A DNA stretch of 64,000 bases from 2-01-FULL-50-23 sp964509695. Lineage in GTDB: Bacteria; Patescibacteriota; Microgenomatia; UBA1400; MFAQ01. The notes under the pieces were generated by a model, which was given only the letters and a program-made list of their open reading frames with translations, made no database searches and was not told the origin of the DNA. The stretch spans positions 1 to 64,000 of the forward strand of contig CAZDXN010000001.1 of assembly GCA_964509695.1 (NCBI GenBank), given 5' to 3'. Positions 60,466 through 64,000 of this stretch are shown in pieces; positions within the stretch are counted from its first letter, which is position 1, and each line of letters begins with the position of its first letter. The position numbers were made by a program, and so were the translations under genes.

Positions 60466-61560
60466 ATGGCCAAATTACCACTGGTTTCGATCATCATCGT
60501 CGACTACAAGAAAGATAATCCCTATCTTCCCGAATGTCTCGAAGCCATTCAAAGGCAAACCTACAAAAACTTCGAAGTCATTCTCGTTACCGACCACCCT
60601 GTTACTTTGTCATCCTCGCGAAAGCGGGGATCCATTCCCTCGCTCATCAAAAAGTCCTTCGGTCACTACGTCGGCCCGGCCGAGAAACGCGACTGGGGAG
60701 CGAAGAAGGCTTCCGGGGGAATTCTTGCTTTCATCGATGACGACGCCTATCCTCACCCGGAGTGGCTTGAAAATATAGTTAAAAACTTCGGAAAAATGTC
60801 ATTCCCGCGAAAGCGGGAATCTATATCAAATGGATCCCCGATCGAGTCGGGGATGACAGGTGATATCGCTGGGGTGGGAGGACCGGGAGTAACCCCACCG
60901 AATGTTTCATGGACGGAGGAGGCTTCTGGCTGGATGTCAGCTTCACCCTTGGGGGCGGGGGTCAACACTTATCGATTTTTCCCCAATTCTCGGAAATTTG
61001 TTGATGATTATCCCTCTATGAATCTTGCCATTCGCCGGAGCGATTTTTTGGCTGTGGGAGGCTACGATAGTAACTACTGGCCCGGAGAGGACACCATGCT
61101 TTGCCTCGACCTAACCAGCAAACTAAAGAAGAAAATTATTTATGATCCCAATGTCTTGGTCTATCACCATCGTCGTCCACTTTGGAAACCTCATTTGAGG
61201 CAGAATGGCAGTTTTGGTCTGCATCGCGGCTTCTTCGCCCGCGTTCTCCCCCAAACCTCTTTCCGTCCTATTTACCTCGGGCCATCTTTCATGCTCCTCG
61301 GCCTTTGCTATCTAATTATTTATCAATTTTTACCAATTCATAATTCCTCATTCTTAATTCTAAATTCAATATCCTACATGGGCTGGTTTCTCTTCTCCGG
61401 CTACCTCCTTGCCCTGCTAGCCAATTCTATCTGGGTCTATCAAAAATCAAAAAGCGGTTTCCAGGGGATTCTTGCCTTTATTGTTGTCTTCATCACTCAC
61501 CTCTGGTACGGCGCCCGCTTCCTTCAGGGCTTCTTCCTCACCAAGAATCTATCTCGCTAA
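60466..61560 (+). CDS. GT2 family glycosyltransferase interrupted in frame by three repeat insertions
   Basis: 364 residues. LVSIIIVDYKKDNPYLPECL, NFEVILVTD, RDWGAKKASGGILAFIDDDAYP and YPSMNLAIRRSDFLAVGG with WPGEDTMLCLDL form a GT2 enzyme, followed by two or three C-terminal membrane segments. Three tracts do not belong to the family: residues about 48-58 (SSSRKRGSIP) and 111-131 (FPRKRES, then SGMTGD) come from palindromic repeat elements, and 291-302 (HNSSFLILNS) from a 7-base array. All keep the frame and lie in loops or at a membrane segment, so the enzyme may still work. The catalytic IDDD is intact between the first two. Confidence 0.9.
   Translation: MAKLPLVSIIIVDYKKDNPYLPECLEAIQRQTYKNFEVILVTDHPVTLSSSRKRGSIPSLIKKSFGHYVGPAEKRDWGAKKASGGILAFIDDDAYPHPEWLENIVKNFGKMSFPRKRESISNGSPIESGMTGDIAGVGGPGVTPPNVSWTEEASGWMSASPLGAGVNTYRFFPNSRKFVDDYPSMNLAIRRSDFLAVGGYDSNYWPGEDTMLCLDLTSKLKKKIIYDPNVLVYHHRRPLWKPHLRQNGSFGLHRGFFARVLPQTSFRPIYLGPSFMLLGLCYLIIYQFLPIHNSSFLILNSISYMGWFLFSGYLLALLANSIWVYQKSKSGFQGILAFIVVFITHLWYGARFLQGFFLTKNLSR
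60608..60637. repeat. Palindromic repeat element, half copy, in frame
   Basis: TGTCAT at 60608-60613 leads into an 8-bp stem (60612-60619 with 60624-60631, one T-G pair) closed by a GAAA loop. Same form as the first hairpin of the element at 60797, with three changed bases. Read in frame as SSSRKRGSIP within the GT2 protein; another frame would give the HPRESGDP type of peptide familiar from such repeats. Confidence 0.8.
60797..60858. repeat. Palindromic repeat element, full 62-base copy with two hairpins, in frame
   Basis: Bounded by inverted TGTCAT (60797-60802) and ATGACA (60853-60858). Inside are two hairpins: an 8-bp stem with GAAA loop (60801-60820) and an 8-bp stem with five-base loop (60834-60854). 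This general form, with CCCGC-GAAA-GCGGG and a GATCCCCGA half, occurs widely dispersed in unrelated bacterial genomes. It is translated here as FPRKRES...ESGMTGD. Confidence 0.88.
61336..61370. repeat. Period-7 repeat array, five ATTCNNN units, in frame
   Basis: Five consecutive units beginning ATTC (ATTCATA, ATTCCTC and three more). Encodes HNSSFLILNS between two membrane segments of the 60466 GT2 protein. Confidence 0.85.
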
Positions 61561-61565
61561 TTTCT

Positions 61566-62684
61566 CTATGCCACAAAATATCCTTGGATAAAAAACATCA
61601 AGAGGATTACGTGTAGGATCGAGAAGATGCCGGCAATGATGACCTTAAGATACAGGTTGTTTATTTCGGAGAGGACAAGGTAGAGCGTAAGTATTGGCAA
61701 TACGAAGCGGGGGATCGACAGCAATGTCCCGGTAACGGTAGGAAAAATAAGCATCGCCAATCCGAAAAGGTTGAGTCCCAACCGATCCGGTAGGTTTCCC
61801 GCAGCCCTTTTCTTAATAATCTTATTAAGATCATAAAGAAGAATTAAAAAGGCAAATATAAAAATGCTAAATTCCACAACGGCGATAAAGTAGGTGTAGT
61901 TGAGATCGGCGGTTAGAAATATCTTCAAGTAGCGGTACAAAACCTGAGGCAAGAGGATTATTTTGGTAGTGCGTCCAGCCCCGAACTGTGGTTGGACATG
62001 AAAAAACTTCAGCCCATCCCCCGTAGTAAACCATAGATATCCAGCATAGCTGGCAAATCCCAATATGGGAGCCAGTAGTAGGGATAGTCGACGACGAGCG
62101 CTGGAAAGTAATAGGGGAATCACCAAAAAGATACCAACTACTCGTGTTATTCCAGAAAGGTAGGCAAAAAAAGCAGCAGCCAAAAAATTACCCTTCTTAT
62201 TAAATAAAAGGCAAAGTAGGACCAAGACGATGAACAGGCTTTCGCTATAAGCAGATTGTAAAAAAAACGATGTCGGGAAGGTTAGTAAAAAAATAATGAA
62301 CCACTTGGCGTTCTTGCTCAATCCAGTCAATGAAAGATATCTGGGGAGAATCAGCAGACTGGCAATTAGCGATATCCAAGCGATCGACAACGCTACTAAG
62401 GGGAAAATCAGACCTGACACAGAAGCCAGCGAACGAATCAGAATTGGATACAGTGGGAAAAACGCCACCTCGTTCCTCTCATATCCAGAGAGAGCGATAT
62501 TGAGGTAATGAAGTCCGTCAAATCCAGCAAATCGCTTTACAAAATCTGGAAGACGAAAAGAATCTAGTAAGTCCGGAAAAGAAAAATAACCCAGATAAGG
62601 CACAATTTTTGTAGCTAGAAAACTGACAACAAAATTAAGAAAAAGAGAAATCAAACCGAAATACAAAATCTGACGGGCCCGCAT
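61566..62684 (-). CDS. PIG-V-like GT-C membrane mannosyltransferase-like protein
   Basis: 372 residues. FAGFDGLHYLNIALSGY is the canonical PIG-V loop (F/W-D-G-x-H-Y), AFFPLYPILIRSL and FPTSFFLQSAYSESLF, then SGITRVVGIFLV complete the family pattern. PIG-V adds the second mannose to GPI in eukaryotes; bacterial relatives are presumed to use polyprenyl-phosphate mannose on the outer face. About nine hydrophobic segments. It starts 15 bases after the upstream radical SAM gene; a TAAAAT box in that gap suggests its own promoter. Relative of 46256-47368, with the canonical motif kept here. Confidence 0.9.
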   Translation of the reverse strand: MRARQILYFGLISLFLNFVVSFLATKIVPYLGYFSFPDLLDSFRLPDFVKRFAGFDGLHYLNIALSGYERNEVAFFPLYPILIRSLASVSGLIFPLVALSIAWISLIASLLILPRYLSLTGLSKNAKWFIIFLLTFPTSFFLQSAYSESLFIVLVLLCLLFNKKGNFLAAAFFAYLSGITRVVGIFLVIPLLLSSARRRLSLLLAPILGFASYAGYLWFTTGDGLKFFHVQPQFGAGRTTKIILLPQVLYRYLKIFLTADLNYTYFIAVVEFSIFIFAFLILLYDLNKIIKKRAAGNLPDRLGLNLFGLAMLIFPTVTGTLLSIPRFVLPILTLYLVLSEINNLYLKVIIAGIFSILHVILLMFFIQGYFVA

Positions 62685-62690
62685 TTTTCT

Positions 62691-62696
62691 ATTTTA
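62691..62696 (-). promoter_or_regulatory. Possible -10 box (TAAAAT) for the PIG-V-like gene
   Basis: TAAAAT on the minus strand in the 15-base gap between two same-strand genes, six bases before ATG 62684. Same spacing as at other unit starts; no -35 seen. Confidence 0.3.
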
Positions 62697-62699
62697 CCC

Positions 62700-64000
62700 T
62701 CACGAGACTTCCTTACGCGCCATTGTCAGGTTGTATACGTGCTGTCTCACCCGCCTCATGGCGCGGAAGCCATAGGTGAATAGAAATTGCCAGTCTCGGA
62801 TTCGTCCGCTTCCCAAGAACTGGATTTGTCGCCATAGAAATTTTGGTGAGAAAGCGATGCCATACATCTTTCTGATCGCTTCGTAATACCTCTCATGAGG
62901 AATCGGTGTCTTTACAATCAATTTACTCATATCGTGATCGTTGTAATCACTTGTTAGAAGGACACCCTTTTCAAGACACTCGACATGATATGGCGTGTAG
63001 TCCAAGGGCGTGCACAAGGTGACTTGGAGAGTCCGAGCTAGTCCCGAGTTCATCAGGTACCTGACGTACTCCACCGTTTGGTCCAGCATCTTTTGCGTTT
63101 CCCAGTAGTACCCCACCATCATCGTCAGGTGAGGGTGAAGCCCGTACTTGGTCATCCAGTAGAGACAACGTTCAATATATTTTCTCTGATAGCCCTTATT
63201 TATCCGTCGGAGGGTTTCGTCACTACCCGACTCCAGTCCGATCAGGACGAAGCGGAAATTTGCTTTAGCCATTAGCTTAATTGTCTCCTCATCCAGATAT
63301 TCGAAACGGGTATTAATCCCAAAATAACACCCCTTCTTGTGTAGGCCTCGGTCAATAATTCCTTGAGCGAACTCCCTCGCATCTGTTCCCCGGTACCAGA
63401 CTCCGGAATCGTCAAAGATTTCCTTGACGTGATATTTGTTGATGAGCATCTCGTATTCGTCCAGACTGTTCTCCACCTTCATTTTGGTGAAGGTTAGGTC
63501 TGGTCCGTTGTAGCGGCAGAAGGTACACTTGCCGAACATACAGTCGCGGATGACACTGGTAGCATAAGTGCCGGGAGTTTGGAGGTAGTTTCCGTTTTCG
63601 AAAGCGTAATTCTTCCACCCGACCAGATCACGGTCGATGATCGGGGAGTTATTCACCGGTTCGACCCGTCGAAATTCTCCGGTGTCTCGATACTCCTTGT
63701 TCTTTACTCTGATTGTCAACCCTTCGATGTCACAACTCTTCCGCCAGTCGGTGTGGTCCCGAACAAAAGGCAACAGTTTTGCCAAGACAAAATCCACATG
63801 ATTACTTTTGAGAACAATATCGGTTCTCGAATTATCCAAGGTCTCCTCCGGCTTTCTCATCGAGTGATAACCGGTCATGATAAAGATCGTCTTGGGCAAA
63901 ACATTTTTTAGGTCGTTCGTCAGTTTCCAATAAAACTTCATCACCGGCGTAGTACTTTCAAAGACAACCACATCGGGTCTCCATTTCACCAAGTCAGTTG
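62700..64000 (-). CDS. B12-binding-type radical SAM protein (5' part outside the window)
   Basis: About 433 residues are visible and the frame stays open to the window end, so the N-terminus is missing. The visible N-terminal part (WRPDVVVFESTTPVMKFYW, then MTGYHSMRKPEETLDNS) looks like the end of a B12-binding Rossmann domain. The radical SAM cluster motif is CMFGKCTFC, spacing CX4CX2C, followed by RYNGPDLTFTK. LIGLESGSDETLRRINKGY and MVGYYWET are typical of the BchE/HpnP-like group of cobalamin-dependent radical SAM enzymes, which methylate or rearrange unactivated carbons. Substrate unknown; the glycan setting is suggestive only. Confidence 0.85.
   Translation of the reverse strand, partial: TDLVKWRPDVVVFESTTPVMKFYWKLTNDLKNVLPKTIFIMTGYHSMRKPEETLDNSRTDIVLKSNHVDFVLAKLLPFVRDHTDWRKSCDIEGLTIRVKNKEYRDTGEFRRVEPVNNSPIIDRDLVGWKNYAFENGNYLQTPGTYATSVIRDCMFGKCTFCRYNGPDLTFTKMKVENSLDEYEMLINKYHVKEIFDDSGVWYRGTDAREFAQGIIDRGLHKKGCYFGINTRFEYLDEETIKLMAKANFRFVLIGLESGSDETLRRINKGYQRKYIERCLYWMTKYGLHPHLTMMVGYYWETQKMLDQTVEYVRYLMNSGLARTLQVTLCTPLDYTPYHVECLEKGVLLTSDYNDHDMSKLIVKTPIPHERYYEAIRKMYGIAFSPKFLWRQIQFLGSGRIRDWQFLFTYGFRAMRRVRQHVYNLTMARKEVS

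Noticed and set aside
60110..60778. Long open frame (222 codons) on the plus strand, with a peptide like HPRESGDP
   Set aside because: It lies antisense to the GT2 gene at 59428 and out of frame with the 60466 GT2. The peptide is the other-frame reading of the palindromic repeat and the rest has no protein-like pattern.
8690..61370. Period-7 arrays considered as CRISPR or as simple low-complexity membrane codons
   Set aside because: CRISPR needs longer identical repeats with unique spacers. Plain Leu/Phe codon bias would give period 3 and not a constant base every 7; several arrays also encode polar peptides.
1..64000. Alternative genetic code with UGA as glycine (Gracilibacteria/SR1)
   Set aside because: TGA ends many genes at ATGA overlaps, with the next gene starting in another frame, and no conserved domain continues past a TGA.
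1..64000. tRNA, rRNA, riboswitch, insertion sequence or prophage genes
   Set aside because: I looked for long intergenic stretches and for transposase, integrase or phage proteins and saw none; coding density leaves almost no room for RNA genes.

Overview
The window is bacterial, gene-dense (no gene-free stretch reaches 300 bases) and almost wholly devoted to glycan assembly at the cell membrane. Standard stops are used, including TGA in many ATGA stop-start overlaps, so the UGA-as-glycine code of Gracilibacteria/SR1 is excluded. Tiny intergenic gaps, few Shine-Dalgarno sites, short leaders and very many divergent GT-C membrane glycosyltransferases fit a Candidate Phyla Radiation (Patescibacteria) genome, perhaps Microgenomates. 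That placement is inference: no rRNA, tRNA or ribosomal protein gene is present to anchor it.

Layout. (1) About 1-26.35 kb: one uninterrupted + strand run of 20 complete genes, mostly overlapping by 4-20 bases: GT-C proteins, a peptidase E-like protein, three tandem PTPS-related membrane proteins, a WzxC-like flippase, a 1063-residue protein with an outer domain fused to a GT-C-like part, five GT2 enzymes, one GT4 enzyme and a SAM methyltransferase. (2) 26.36-42.3 kb: three successive divergent modules, each a leftward GT-C gene (two of the three with a small four-cysteine membrane protein) facing a rightward pair of GT39-like genes; then a type II toxin-antitoxin pair. (3) 42.9-51.6 kb: a third D-type GT-C gene, a GT2/GT4/PIG-V-like/flippase operon, a GT39-like gene with a small membrane partner, and a Dpm1-like polyprenyl-phosphate sugar synthase. 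(4) 51.5-58.4 kb: a leftward, visibly more A+T-rich operon of four GT2 enzymes (two fused to methyltransferases) and a TMTC-like GT-C protein with C-terminal TPRs. (5) 58.4-64 kb: two radical SAM proteins (one cut by the window end), two GT2 enzymes and a second PIG-V-like protein.

Proposed working scheme (inference from families): GT2 and GT4 enzymes build oligosaccharides on the inner face from nucleotide sugars; the two flippases move lipid-linked sugars outward; the Dpm1-like enzyme loads a sugar onto polyprenyl phosphate; and about 25 GT-C-type membrane proteins use such donors on the outer face. Substrates cannot be read from sequence.

The most unusual signals are not genes: (a) eight arrays of degenerate 7-base units, usually five units (35 bp), lying in frame inside coding sequences; (b) copies of a hairpin-forming palindromic element inserted in frame in a GT2 gene that also carries a heptad array; (c) divergent promoters 21-45 bp long whose -10 boxes overlap or lie close together and leave almost no leader; (d) the repeated divergent GT-C module and the paired four-cysteine protein.
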